Below are positions 54,249-63,736 of a stretch of 64,000 bases of DNA, piece by piece (the stretch's first letter is position 1; the number at the start of each line of letters is the position of its first letter). Below the pieces are notes generated by a model. It did not search any database, was not told where the DNA came from, and saw nothing but the letters and a program-made list of their open reading frames with translations. Source of the stretch: Mesorhizobium sp. Its GTDB lineage: Bacteria > Pseudomonadota > Alphaproteobacteria > Rhizobiales > Rhizobiaceae. The DNA lies in assembly GCA_004017275.1 (NCBI GenBank), contig SAKE01000003.1:186001-250000 (forward strand). The letters run 5' to 3'. Position numbers and translations under genes: made by a program.

Positions 54249-55232
54249 ATGGCGCGTGTCATTTCGGTCGAGGCCGAGCGTTTTCCGATCGCCGGAACCT
54301 TCACCATTTCGCGCGGTTCCAAGACCGAAGCCGAAGTGATCTCCTGCACGGTCAGCGAAGGCGGCCACATTGGCCGTGGCGAATGCGTTCCCTACAAGCG
54401 CTATGGCGAGACCATGGACGGCGTGCGCGAGGCGATCGAGGCCATGCGCGACCGGATCGCCGGCGACATCAGCCGCAGCTCTTTGCTCGAAGCCATGCCG
54501 GCCGGAGCCGCCCGCAACGCCATTGACTGCGCGCTGTGGGATCTGGAGGCCAAGCTGAGCGGTAAGCCGGTGGCATCCAGCGTTTGTGCCGCTTCACCGC
54601 GGCCGCTCGAAACCGCCTACACGCTGTCGCTGGGCGAGCCGGATGCGATGGCGGCGCAAGCCCACGCCAATGCGGCGCGGCCGCTGCTCAAGGTCAAGAT
54701 CGGCGGCGATAACGACATCGACCGCATCCGCGCCGTCAGGCAAGCGGCACCCGGCAGCCGCCTCATCCTCGACGCCAATGAGGGCTGGATCGACGACAAC
54801 ATCGTTGCGAACCTCGCCTTTGCCGCCGAGCAAGGCATCGCACTGATCGAACAGCCGCTGCCGGCCGGCCAAGACGAAATCCTGCGCCATATCGCGCATC
54901 CCGTGCCGATCTGCGCCGATGAAAGCGTGCACGAGGCAAAGAACCTAGCCTCGCTTATCGGCCTCTACGACGCCGTCAACATCAAGCTCGACAAGTCGGG
55001 CGGGCTGACCGCGGCATTGGTGCTGCGCGATCGCGCCCGCGAACTGGGGTTCGGCGTGATGGTCGGCTGCATGGTCGGCACGTCGCTGGCGATGGCACCG
55101 GCGGTGCTGCTCGCCCAGGATGCCGATTTCGTCGACCTTGACGGTCCCCTGCTGCTTGCCCGCGACCGCGTGCCTGGCCTTGTCTACCAGGGATCGCTGG
55201 TGTCACCGCCTGATGCGGCGCTCTGGGGCTGA
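54249..55232 (+). CDS. Dipeptide epimerase (L-Ala-D/L-Glu epimerase type), enolase superfamily
   Basis: A 327-residue enolase-superfamily enzyme. The lysine of the KVKIGG motif (near residue 155), and the metal ligands of DANEGW (near 178), EQPLP (near 204) and ADESV (near 228) are all present. The base lysine is in NIKLDKSGGLT (near 248) and the closing GCMVGTSLAMAP follows. This motif set marks the dipeptide epimerase group that turns L-Ala-L-Glu over in murein peptide recycling; other specificities exist. It begins 76 bases from mlaE (divergent). Its last 30 bases overlap the convergent MFS gene. Confidence 0.9.
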   Translation: MARVISVEAERFPIAGTFTISRGSKTEAEVISCTVSEGGHIGRGECVPYKRYGETMDGVREAIEAMRDRIAGDISRSSLLEAMPAGAARNAIDCALWDLEAKLSGKPVASSVCAASPRPLETAYTLSLGEPDAMAAQAHANAARPLLKVKIGGDNDIDRIRAVRQAAPGSRLILDANEGWIDDNIVANLAFAAEQGIALIEQPLPAGQDEILRHIAHPVPICADESVHEAKNLASLIGLYDAVNIKLDKSGGLTAALVLRDRARELGFGVMVGCMVGTSLAMAPAVLLAQDADFVDLDGPLLLARDRVPGLVYQGSLVSPPDAALWG

Positions 55233-56417
55233 GCGCGCCGCAAGCCCGATCAGCACCAGTCCAATCAAGGCGATCGGGATCATGGCAAAGAAGCCGTCGA
55301 CGCCGAAGCGGTCGTAAAGCGGACCGGACGCCAGTGTCACCACTGCCATGAAGAAGCCGTTGGAGAAATAGGCGATGCCTTGCGCGGCACCGGTCCGCTC
55401 CTCGGAGACCGTTTCGCCGATCATCTTCTGCAGGCCAATCAGCACCAGCGCCACCGAGACCGAGTGCAGAGACTGGACACCGAAGAAGCCGGGAATGCCG
55501 AGGCCGAGCGGCCAGACCAGCGGAAAGGCGACCCAACGCACGATCGAGCCGATCCCCGCCATCACCATGATCGACACGACGGAGAACCGGTCGAAAAAGC
55601 GGGTGAACATCATGAACATGCCGACTTCCGACACCACGCCCCAGGCCCATAAGAGGCCGACAACCGAATCGCTGATGCCGATCGATTTCCAGTAGATGGA
55701 GACGAAGCCGTAGAGGAATGCGTGGCTGGCCGTGATGACGCCGACGCCGATGGAGAAATACAGGAAATACGGGTTGAGAAGCTTCGGTGCCGAATGCTGG
55801 ATGTCGGTGGCCGATAGCGGTGAGGCGCGCCGCGGTCGGCCAAGACGGGGTGCTGCCAGGCCGGCGGCAAGGGCCGCGACAAACGCCACGAGAATGATGA
55901 CCGGAACGGCCCGCGAGCCTGATGCCGACAGAATGAAGCCGCCCGCGACATTGGCGAGAAGATAGGAGATCGAGCCCCATTTGCGCATGCTGGTATAGTT
56001 CGACCCGAAGCGGCGCACCCCCGAAAGCGCCAGCGAATCGGCAATCGGCGAATGCGGCGTCCAGACAATGGTCAGCACCAACGATACCGCCAGCACCATG
56101 GCATAGGTCGGCGTCAGGAAATAACCTGCCGACAAAAGCAGCGACGCAGCCACCAGCGCGACGTAGACATCGGCGCGGTCCCTGGCCCGGTCGGCCAGTG
56201 CGGTCAGCAGCGGCGTCGTCACCACGCGCAGGAACATCGGCGCAGCCAGAATGACGGCGATCTGCTCGGCATGAAAACCCTCGCCCTGCAGCCACAGCGG
56301 AAAATAAGGCACATGTGTTCCGAGCGGCACGAACAGCGTGGCGAAGATGAGGCTCATGCGCAGTTCGAAACGGCGCGGCTTGACGAGTTGTTCGGGCGAA
56401 AGCGGCGGCAGGGACAT
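55203..56417 (-). CDS. MFS transporter, HcaT-like
   Basis: A 404-residue major facilitator with 12 spans, of the HcaT-like (MFS_1-like) group, which includes phenylpropionate and related carriers. Typical segments are FELRMSLIFATLFVPLGTHVPYFPLWLQGEGFHAEQI, APMFLRVVTTPLLTALADRA and FMMFTRFFDRFSVV. Substrate unknown; the neighbouring epimerase hints at peptides or murein products, but only by proximity. The ATG at 56417 is preceded by GGAT; another ATG at 56429 adds four residues. It overlaps the epimerase gene tail to tail by 30 bases. Confidence 0.85.
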   Translation of the reverse strand: MSLPPLSPEQLVKPRRFELRMSLIFATLFVPLGTHVPYFPLWLQGEGFHAEQIAVILAAPMFLRVVTTPLLTALADRARDRADVYVALVAASLLLSAGYFLTPTYAMVLAVSLVLTIVWTPHSPIADSLALSGVRRFGSNYTSMRKWGSISYLLANVAGGFILSASGSRAVPVIILVAFVAALAAGLAAPRLGRPRRASPLSATDIQHSAPKLLNPYFLYFSIGVGVITASHAFLYGFVSIYWKSIGISDSVVGLLWAWGVVSEVGMFMMFTRFFDRFSVVSIMVMAGIGSIVRWVAFPLVWPLGLGIPGFFGVQSLHSVSVALVLIGLQKMIGETVSEERTGAAQGIAYFSNGFFMAVVTLASGPLYDRFGVDGFFAMIPIALIGLVLIGLAARSAPERRIRR

Positions 56418-56541
56418 GAATCGATCCAATCACGCTGCACTCGGCCGGACGGCAACGCGTATCGATCCCTTAACATGGGTGAAAACCGGGCGGAACCGGT
56501 TGGACTAATCGATTGATCCCTGAGCCGAAACGAACTTCGGC

Positions 56542-57357
56542 CTATGCCGCCTGCCCTACCCGGTCTTCGATGAGCAATGGGATAAAAGGCTCGTCCGGCG
56601 CTTCGGGCAACACTTGTGCCCAGGTCAGGATTTCCATCCGGCCGTCGAAATGCTCGACCACCGCCGTGCAGCTTTCCACCCAGTCGCCGGTGTTGATGTA
56701 CTGGACATCGCCAAAATTCTCGATGACGGCATGATGGATGTGGCCGCAAATGACGCCATCGACATGCGAACGGCGCGCCTCTTCCGCAAGCATGGTCTGG
56801 AACGAGCCGATGAAGTTCACCGCCTTCTTGACGTTGACCTTGGCCCAGGAAGAGAACGACCAATATGGCAGGCCGAGCAGTTGGCGCAGCCGCGTCACCA
56901 CGCGGTTGACCAGCATCGCCGCGTCATAGGCGTGGTCGCCGAGATAGGCGAGCCAGCGCGCATTGTGGACGACGGTGTCGAACTGGTCGCCATGGATGAC
57001 GAGCAGGCGCTTGCCGTCGGCGGTCTCGTGGATGGCGCGGTCGGCGACGACGATGCCGCCGAAATGCACGCCCTGGAACTGGCGCGCGAACTCGTCATGG
57101 TTGCCGGCGATGTAGGTGATGTTGGCGCCCTTGCGCGCCTTGCGCAGCAATTTCTGCACGACATCATTGTGGCTTTGCGGCCAGTGCCAGCTCCGCCGCA
57201 ACCGCCAGCCGTCGACGATATCACCGACCAGATAGATGATATCGGCATCGTGATATCGAAGGAAATCGATCAGGAATTCGGCCTTGGCCGCCTTCGAGCC
57301 CAGATGGACGTCGGAGATGAACATGCTGCGGAAGGTGCGGGGCTCTTGGCCGGACAT
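56542..57357 (-). CDS. Metallophosphoesterase, LpxH-like (UDP-2,3-diacylglucosamine diphosphatase family)
   Basis: A 271-residue calcineurin-type phosphoesterase. The five metal-binding motifs are ISDVHLGS (D16, H18), GDIVDGW, GNHDEF, IHGDQFD and GHIHHA. The pattern is that of the UDP-2,3-diacylglucosamine diphosphatase family, which makes lipid X in lipid A synthesis. Many alphaproteobacteria use unrelated LpxI for this step, so this protein may have another substrate. It lies upstream of the MFS gene on the same strand (about 120 bases apart) and divergent from the SDR gene. Confidence 0.85.
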   Translation of the reverse strand: MSGQEPRTFRSMFISDVHLGSKAAKAEFLIDFLRYHDADIIYLVGDIVDGWRLRRSWHWPQSHNDVVQKLLRKARKGANITYIAGNHDEFARQFQGVHFGGIVVADRAIHETADGKRLLVIHGDQFDTVVHNARWLAYLGDHAYDAAMLVNRVVTRLRQLLGLPYWSFSSWAKVNVKKAVNFIGSFQTMLAEEARRSHVDGVICGHIHHAVIENFGDVQYINTGDWVESCTAVVEHFDGRMEILTWAQVLPEAPDEPFIPLLIEDRVGQAA

Positions 57358-57476
57358 CGCGATTTCACCGTTGCTTTCGCGAGCCTATGCCCCGATTCAT
57401 GCAACAACCGTATGACGGTTGCGATTGGTCCAGCCTAAGGACTAGCTTGCCGCCGGCTTACAAGGAGAAAAACATC

Positions 57477-58256
57477 ATGGATCTCGGCATCAGGGGAAAG
57501 AAGGCCATCGTCTGCGCTTCGAGCAAAGGCCTGGGGCGCGGTTGCGCCATGGCGCTGGCCGAAGCCGGCTGCGACATCGTCGTCAACGGGCGCAACGCCG
57601 AACTGGTGGCGAAAACCGCCGCGGAGTTGCGCCAGCGCTATGGCGTCACGGTGACGGAAGTCGTCGGCGACGTCTCAAGGCCCGAGGTGCAGAAGGCGCT
57701 GCTCGCCGCCTGTCCCGAGCCGGACATCCTCGTCAACAACAATGGCGGTCCGCCGCTTCGCGATTTCCGTACGCTTGATCGCGAAAAGATCCTCGAAGGC
57801 GTCACCCAGAACATGGTGACGCCGATCGAGCTGGTCCAGGCCGTCCTCGACGGCATGGCGGCACGCGGCTTCGGCCGCATCGTCAACATCACCTCGCTGT
57901 CGGTCTATGTGCCCATTCCAGGCCTTGATCTCTCGTCCGGCGCCCGGGCCGGCCTGACCTCGTTCCTTGCCGGCGTGGCCAGAACGGTGATCGACCGCAA
58001 CGTCACCATCAACAGTCTTCTGCCAGGCAAGCTCGACACCGACCGGCTGCGCGGCCCGCATGAGGCCGGTACCGTTGAGGACCCTGCTGAGGCTGCCACA
58101 CGCAAGACGCGCATCAGCGCCGATGTTCCGGCCAAGCGGCTCGGCACGCCGGAGGAATTCGGCCAGATCTGTGCCTTCCTGTGCTCCGTCCACGCCGGCT
58201 ATCTGACCGGACAGAACATACCGGTCGACGGCGGTCTCTACGTCAGCGCTTTTTGA
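57477..58256 (+). CDS. Short-chain dehydrogenase-like protein lacking the catalytic Tyr/Lys
   Basis: A 259-residue SDR-fold protein. The nucleotide-binding start IVCASSKGLGRGCAMALAEAG and the NNNGGPP motif (where NNAG is usual) are present. In the YxxxK position the sequence is PGLDLSSGARAGL, so Tyr is replaced by S153 and Lys by R157. This is a known divergent subgroup resembling beta-ketoacyl reductases, and a normal SDR reduction mechanism cannot be assumed. The ATG at 57477 follows AAGGAG, which decides the start over the frame open from 57387. It is divergent from the LpxH-like gene. Confidence 0.88.
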   Translation: MDLGIRGKKAIVCASSKGLGRGCAMALAEAGCDIVVNGRNAELVAKTAAELRQRYGVTVTEVVGDVSRPEVQKALLAACPEPDILVNNNGGPPLRDFRTLDREKILEGVTQNMVTPIELVQAVLDGMAARGFGRIVNITSLSVYVPIPGLDLSSGARAGLTSFLAGVARTVIDRNVTINSLLPGKLDTDRLRGPHEAGTVEDPAEAATRKTRISADVPAKRLGTPEEFGQICAFLCSVHAGYLTGQNIPVDGGLYVSAF

Positions 58257-58433
58257 TCGACGCACCTGCCCAACGGCGGGACTCATCTGCTATGAAATCA
58301 GCATAAGCATTTGATAGATCATGACTTTCGACGCGCCGCCGGGTAAAGCTGCCGGCGCGTCAATTAGCGTCGCGAAAAACCTCGGCTGCATGCTAAAAGG
58401 GAATCTCCAGGCAGATTTCGAGGGAGCAGCCGC

Positions 58434-60758
58434 ATGGAAGGCGAGACCAAAAAGACGGCACGTTCGGACCTCGACGAAGCCGCCCTCTACTTCCACAAGC
58501 ACCCAAGGCCGGGAAAACTCGAGATCCAGGCGACCAAGCCGCTCGGCAATCAGCGCGACCTCGCGCTCGCCTATTCGCCTGGTGTCGCCGCCCCATGCCT
58601 GGAGATCCGCGACGATCCGGCGACCGCCGCCGACTACACGGCGCGCGCCAATCTGGTCGGTGTCGTCTCCAACGGATCGGCCGTGCTCGGCCTCGGCAAT
58701 ATCGGCCCGCTGGCCTCCAAACCGGTCATGGAAGGCAAGGCTGTCCTGTTCAAGAAGTTCGCCGGCATCGACGTCTTCGACATCGAGATCGACGCACCCG
58801 GCATCGAGCGCATGGTCGAGACGATCTCGGCGCTGGAGCCGACCTTCGGCGGCATCAACCTCGAGGACATCAAGGCACCGGAGTGCTTCGAGGTCGAGGA
58901 GCAGCTGAAGGCCCGCATGGGCATACCGGTGTTTCACGACGACCAGCACGGCACCGCCATCATCGTCGCCGCTGCCGTGCTCAACGGGCTGGAATTCGCC
59001 GGCAAGACCATATCGGACATCAAGATCGTCACCTCAGGTGCCGGCGCTGCCGCACTTGCCTGCCTCAACCTGCTGGTCTCGCTTGGCGCGCGGGTCGAAA
59101 ACATATGGGTCACCGACCGTTTCGGCGTTGCCTACAAAGGCCGCACCGACGAGATGGACCGCTGGAAAGACCCCTATGTGAAGGACACCGATGCGCGCAC
59201 ACTGGCCGATGTGATCTCAGGCGCCGATGTCTTCCTTGGCCTGTCGGCGGCAGGCGTGCTGAAGCCGGAACTGCTCCAACACATGGCACCAAAACCGCTG
59301 ATCCTGGCGCTGGCCAACCCCAATCCCGAGATCATGCCGGAGGCGGCGCGTGCGGCCCGTCCCGATGCGATGATCTGCACTGGCCGTTCCGATTTTCCCA
59401 ATCAGGTCAACAACGTACTTTGCTTTCCTTACATTTTTCGCGGTGCGCTCGACTGCGGCGCCAGCGCCATCAATGAGGAGATGAAGATGGCGGCGGTGCG
59501 GGCAATCGCAGCGCTCGCACGCGAGGAGCCTTCGGACGTCGCAGCGCGCGCCTATTCCGGCGAGACGCCGATCTTCGGACCCGAGTTCCTGATCCCCTCG
59601 CCCTTCGATCCGCGCCTCATCCTGCGCATCGCACCGGCGGTCGCCAAGGCAGCCTGCGACACCGGTGTCGCGACGCGGCCGATTACCGACTTCGCCGCCT
59701 ATATCGACAAGCTGAACCGCTTCGTCTTCCGCTCCGGCCTGGTGATGAAGCCGGTGTTCTCGTCCGCCAAGGCGTCGACCGCCAAGCGCGTCATCTATGC
59801 CGACGGCGAAGACGAGCGTGTGCTGCGGGCCGCCCAGGTGGTGCTCGAGGAAGGCATCGCCGAGCCGATCCTGATCGGCCGCCCGCACGTCATCGAGGTG
59901 CGCCTGAAGCGCTACGGTCTGCGCATCAAGCCCGGCGTCGATTTCGGCCTGATCAATCCGGAAGACGATCCGCGCTATCGCCACTATGTCGACCTGCTGA
60001 TCGAACTCGCTGGCCGGCGCGGCGTGACGACGGAGGCTGCACGCACGATGGTGCGCACCGACAACACGGTGATCGCGGCCCTGGCGCTGAAGCGCGGTGA
60101 TGCCGATGCCATGGTCTGCGGCCTCGAAGGCCGCTTCGAGCGGCATCTGCGCAATGTCACCCTGATCATCGGCCCGCGCACCGGCGTGAAGGACCGCGAC
60201 CTGTCGACGCTCTCGATGCTGATCTCGCAGCGCGGCATCATCTTCCTGACCGACACGCATGTCTCGGTGGACCCGACGGCCGAGGAGATCGCCGAGATGA
60301 CGGTGCTGGCGGCGGAAGAAATCCAGCGCTTCGGTATCGAGCCGAAGGCAGCGCTGCTCTCGCATTCCGATTTCGGTTCGCGCGATTCGCCGAGTGCGCT
60401 GAAGATGCGGCAAGCGGCGGCGATCCTGGCGCGTATCGCCCCCGAACTGGAGTGCGACGGTGAGATGCATGCCGATTCCGCGTTGTCGGAGCATCTGCGT
60501 CAGCGCGTCTACCCCCACTCCAGGCTGAAGGGTGAGGCCAATCTGCTGGTGTTCCCCAACCTCGATTCGGCCAACATCACGCTGACCGCGCTCCGAACCA
60601 TGATGGATGCGCTGCATGTCGGGCCGATCCTGCTCGGCACCGACATGCCGGCGCACATATTGACGCCGTCGGTCACCTCGCGCGGCGTGGTCAACATGAC
60701 GGCACTTGCCGTGGTCGAAGCCGCCCACAAGGCTCAGGCGGTCGTCAATCTGGGCTAA
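58434..60758 (+). CDS. maeB: Malic enzyme with C-terminal phosphotransacetylase-like domain
   Basis: A 774-residue two-domain malic enzyme. Residues 1-430 decarboxylate malate to pyruvate: [34 protein letters not shown] and [23 protein letters not shown] (dinucleotide site). Residues about 435-774 resemble phosphotransacetylase, which is regulatory and usually inactive in this family. Rhizobia carry two, the NAD-preferring Dme (needed for nitrogen fixation in Sinorhizobium) and the NADP-preferring Tme; I cannot assign which this is. The ATG at 58434 follows GAGGGAGCAGCCGC. It is preceded by 177 bases of promoter region and stands alone. Confidence 0.94.
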   Translation: MEGETKKTARSDLDEAALYFHKHPRPGKLEIQATKPLGNQRDLALAYSPGVAAPCLEIRDDPATAADYTARANLVGVVSNGSAVLGLGNIGPLASKPVMEGKAVLFKKFAGIDVFDIEIDAPGIERMVETISALEPTFGGINLEDIKAPECFEVEEQLKARMGIPVFHDDQHGTAIIVAAAVLNGLEFAGKTISDIKIVTSGAGAAALACLNLLVSLGARVENIWVTDRFGVAYKGRTDEMDRWKDPYVKDTDARTLADVISGADVFLGLSAAGVLKPELLQHMAPKPLILALANPNPEIMPEAARAARPDAMICTGRSDFPNQVNNVLCFPYIFRGALDCGASAINEEMKMAAVRAIAALAREEPSDVAARAYSGETPIFGPEFLIPSPFDPRLILRIAPAVAKAACDTGVATRPITDFAAYIDKLNRFVFRSGLVMKPVFSSAKASTAKRVIYADGEDERVLRAAQVVLEEGIAEPILIGRPHVIEVRLKRYGLRIKPGVDFGLINPEDDPRYRHYVDLLIELAGRRGVTTEAARTMVRTDNTVIAALALKRGDADAMVCGLEGRFERHLRNVTLIIGPRTGVKDRDLSTLSMLISQRGIIFLTDTHVSVDPTAEEIAEMTVLAAEEIQRFGIEPKAALLSHSDFGSRDSPSALKMRQAAAILARIAPELECDGEMHADSALSEHLRQRVYPHSRLKGEANLLVFPNLDSANITLTALRTMMDALHVGPILLGTDMPAHILTPSVTSRGVVNMTALAVVEAAHKAQAVVNLG

Positions 60759-60847
60759 ACACGGATTTCGCGGTAAACTGCAGTTAACCGCGAACACGGT
60801 AGCCTTGCGGGCCAACAGGCGGGTTTGGGCAGGCGGAGTTTGGGCGG

Positions 60848-62065
60848 ATGGCAAGCGGAGGGTGGACGCAGGCGCATGCTGCCGTGCTGCTCGGCCTCCT
60901 GTTGTCCGGGACCTGGGGGATAGCCCAACCGCAGGCCGCCTCGCGGGTTTGCCGCCAGTTGGAAGCCGATCTTGCCGCGGCCTCGCGCGGCGGCGGTGGC
61001 GGTCCGGCGCTGATCCGGAAATACGATTCGGCAATTGCCAGGCAGAATGAGCAGATTTCGAAAGCCCGCAGCCAGGCGAGCCGGGCCGGCTGCGGCTTTT
61101 CACTGTTTGGCCGCAACCTCAATCAATGCGCCGGGCTCAACGCCACCATCGACCGCATGAATGCCAATCTCGATGCGCTGCAAAGCAAACGCGAGCGGCT
61201 TACCGGCGGCGGCGGCTCGCGCCGCGATCGCGGACGCATATTGGCGGCGCTTGACGCCAATGGCTGCCGCGACGACACCGTTGCGCCTCGGCGCGCACCC
61301 CGGCAGGAAGCGAGCCGCGACGGCGGCAGCGCAAACCTGTTCGACCAGCTTTTTGGCGGCAACCGCCAGCAGCCCGATACGCCGGACACCCTCGACCAGC
61401 CTGACGATCCCGGCGAGGAGCGCAGCGTCCGCCGGGTGCTCAACCAGCCAGGCGTGCCGGACTTTCCGAGCGTCGGCGGTGAATTCCATACCTCCTGTGT
61501 GCGCACCTGCGACGGTTACTTCTTCCCGATGTCGAACTCGGCCTCGGCAGGCGATTTCGAGCGCGACCAGAAGAATTGCGAGTCGAGCTGCCCCGGCACC
61601 GAGATGCAGGTTTTCTACTCGCGCGGCATCGACGACGATTCGGCCTCGATGACGTCATCCGTCACCGGCCGGCCCTACAGCGAATTGCCGACCGCCTATC
61701 TCTACAAGCAGCCCGACATGTCGCGTCCGCCGGCTTGCGGCTGCAACGCCGCCGCGCAGGGTTTCCAGATCATCGCCGGCAATCCGCCAAATCCGCAGCA
61801 ATCGCAGCCCGAAACGGACTCGGCACCGTTCATTCCAGTGCCAGCTTCCAAGCCCGATCCGGGTGCCGATCCGGAAACTCTGGCCAATCTGGCAGGTGGG
61901 CTCGACCGCGAAGCGATCAAGCGGCTTTCCGCCAAGCCGGTGACGTCCCCGGTGTCCGCGCTGCCACCGGAACAGCGCAAGGTCAGGGTCGTCGGGCCAA
62001 CGTTCCTTCCCGACCCATCAGCGGCAATAGATCTGCAAGCTCCGGCCCCGAAGGCAGTCCGGTAA
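60848..62065 (+). CDS. Exported DUF2865 protein
   Basis: A 405-residue exported protein with an N-terminal hydrophobic segment ([20 protein letters not shown]) and a coiled-coil region with [15 protein letters not shown]. The DUF2865 core is cysteine-rich: [37 protein letters not shown] and [10 protein letters not shown], with many cysteines likely paired as disulfides. The rest is Pro- and Gly-rich, probably disordered. The family is common in rhizobia and of unknown function. The ATG at 60848 follows GGCGG. Its last 83 bases overlap the end of gltX on the other strand. Confidence 0.85.
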   Translation: MASGGWTQAHAAVLLGLLLSGTWGIAQPQAASRVCRQLEADLAAASRGGGGGPALIRKYDSAIARQNEQISKARSQASRAGCGFSLFGRNLNQCAGLNATIDRMNANLDALQSKRERLTGGGGSRRDRGRILAALDANGCRDDTVAPRRAPRQEASRDGGSANLFDQLFGGNRQQPDTPDTLDQPDDPGEERSVRRVLNQPGVPDFPSVGGEFHTSCVRTCDGYFFPMSNSASAGDFERDQKNCESSCPGTEMQVFYSRGIDDDSASMTSSVTGRPYSELPTAYLYKQPDMSRPPACGCNAAAQGFQIIAGNPPNPQQSQPETDSAPFIPVPASKPDPGADPETLANLAGGLDREAIKRLSAKPVTSPVSALPPEQRKVRVVGPTFLPDPSAAIDLQAPAPKAVR

Positions 62066-63356
62066 GGGCTGTTCTCAGCGGCATGAACAACGCCTTGCCC
62101 TTGCGGCCGGTCGCTTCCCTGATCTTGCCCGTCCAGTCTTTCCAGATCGTCGCGGCCCAGGGTTCCTCCGGCAGCAGGTCGAAGGCCTGTTGAAGAAAAT
62201 CGCGGTCGTCGTCGGAAAATTCCGGCCTCTCCTGCGGTCCTTCGCGCAGAATACGCCACCAGTTGATCGCATCGGCCAGCCTGTCGAGATTGCCGCGCAC
62301 CGCCAGCCAGAACGGTTCGGCCTGCTCGCCCGAGACGCCGAGCACGATCAGCCGGTCTTGTGCCTCGGTGAACGGCATGTGGTGCAACAGCGACCGGTTG
62401 AGCACGAACAGTTCGTCCGGGTCGAATTTGGCAGCGGATTTCGATGTCGCCGCCGGATCGAAGCGTTCGGCGAGTTCGCCCATATCAGGCACCGCCGCGA
62501 CATTCTCCGAGGTGCCGACCAGCACGGCCAATGAGGCGACGGCCATTGGCTCGATGCCATCCTCGCGCAGGCTCTCGATGGAGAGCGCGCCGGTGCGCTT
62601 CGACAAGCCCTCGCCCGACGCCGTGGTCAGGAGGTTGTGGTGGCCGAACACTGGCGGCTCGGCAGCCAGCGCCTGGAACAGGGCGATCTGCACGCCTGTG
62701 TTGGTGACGTGGTCATCGCCACGGATGACATGGCTGACCCCCATATCTATGTCGTCGACGACAGAAGGCAGCGTGTAGAGATAGGTGCCATCCTCGCGTA
62801 TCAGGACCGGATCGGAAAGCGAAGCGAGATCAACGGTTTCCTCGCCGCGCACCAGGTCGTTCCAGTGGACCTCGGTCCGTTCTGGCTGTTGCGGATCGCC
62901 TGAGAAATTGGGCAGGAGGAAACGCCAGTGCGGCCGGCGGCCATCGGTTTGGTATTCGGCGATCTGCTCTTGCGTCAGCGTCAGCGCCTCACGGCCATAG
63001 ACCGGCGGCAGACCGCGCGTTCGGCGCACCTTGCGCCTGAGATCGAGTTCCTCCGGCGTTTCGTAGCAGGCATAGAGTACGCCTGCCGTCTTCAGCCTCT
63101 CGACCGCCGCGTCATAGATCTCGAAGCGCCGCGACTGGTACTCGGTGGCGTCGGGAAAAATGCCGAGCCAATGCAAGTCGTAGAGGATGGCGTCGGAAAA
63201 TTCCTGCTTCGAGCGGGCAATGTCGGTGTCGTCGAAGCGCTGGATGAAGCGGCCCTTGTTGTTGATGGCAAATAGCCAGTTGAACAGAGCGGTACGCGCA
63301 TTGCCGATATGAATGCGGCCGGTCGGCGACGGGGCGAAACGAACGGTAACTGTCAT
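61983..63356 (-). CDS. gltX: Glutamyl-tRNA synthetase
   Basis: A 457-residue class I aminoacyl-tRNA synthetase that charges tRNA-Glu (and possibly tRNA-Gln, later amidated). The HIGH-type motif is [16 protein letters not shown] (H16-N19), and the KMSKS-type motif is [10 protein letters not shown] near residue 248. Length is as expected. Rhizobia have two gltX genes, and this could be either one. The ATG at 63356 gives [14 protein letters not shown], matching the family start. It overlaps the DUF2865 gene tail to tail by 83 bases. Upstream lies a 380-base gap containing a terminator on the other strand. Confidence 0.95.
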   Translation of the reverse strand: MTVTVRFAPSPTGRIHIGNARTALFNWLFAINNKGRFIQRFDDTDIARSKQEFSDAILYDLHWLGIFPDATEYQSRRFEIYDAAVERLKTAGVLYACYETPEELDLRRKVRRTRGLPPVYGREALTLTQEQIAEYQTDGRRPHWRFLLPNFSGDPQQPERTEVHWNDLVRGEETVDLASLSDPVLIREDGTYLYTLPSVVDDIDMGVSHVIRGDDHVTNTGVQIALFQALAAEPPVFGHHNLLTTASGEGLSKRTGALSIESLREDGIEPMAVASLAVLVGTSENVAAVPDMGELAERFDPAATSKSAAKFDPDELFVLNRSLLHHMPFTEAQDRLIVLGVSGEQAEPFWLAVRGNLDRLADAINWWRILREGPQERPEFSDDDRDFLQQAFDLLPEEPWAATIWKDWTGKIREATGRKGKALFMPLRTALTGLPSGPELADLLPLMGREGTLARRP

Positions 63357-63736
63357 GAACGGGGCGTACCGGATGCTTTTGCGATTGACAAGACGCGCCC
63401 CCGCGCTGCCCGGCAGACATAGAACATGGCGGCTGGAATGAAAAGACCGGGCGGTGGACGCCTCAGGCGGCGACCAGGCCGGCGGCGCAGGGCTCCGAAC
63501 TCAGGTTGACAAAAGACCTGACGACAGCCAGTTCGGCAGTTCGGTGTGGCAGCTCTTCATGATAGGAATTTTTTCTTGACTCCTTGCCGTCAGCTATGGT
63601 ACATATTTGTCCATGGTGCTGATTTGCGCCAGTGACCCGCCACACAGGCGGGTTTTTCGTTAATGCTCATCAGCCAACGCGCCGGCGAAGGCTCCGAAGG
63701 AACCCGTTAATCCGAGTTCGTAGCGGTTGAAGGCGA
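63357..63736. other. Intergenic region with a possible tiny plus-strand transcription unit
   Basis: A 380-base stretch with no established gene. A sigma-70-like promoter (TTGACT at 63576-63581, an 18-base spacer, TACATA at 63600-63605) precedes a 16-codon frame beginning ATG at 63613 (MVLICASDPPHRRVFR), and a terminator at 63635-63657 lies within that frame. The left part must hold the minus-strand gltX promoter. Confidence 0.45.
63635..63657 (+). terminator. Intrinsic terminator
   Basis: ACCCGCC-ACACA-GGCGGGT forms a 7-bp perfect stem followed by TTTT on the plus strand. There is no long gene before it on that strand, which is why a small RNA or leader is suspected. Confidence 0.8.

Noticed and set aside
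59217..61103. 628-codon open frame antisense to maeB
   Set aside because: The malic enzyme on the other strand is unmistakable, and this frame resembles no known protein.
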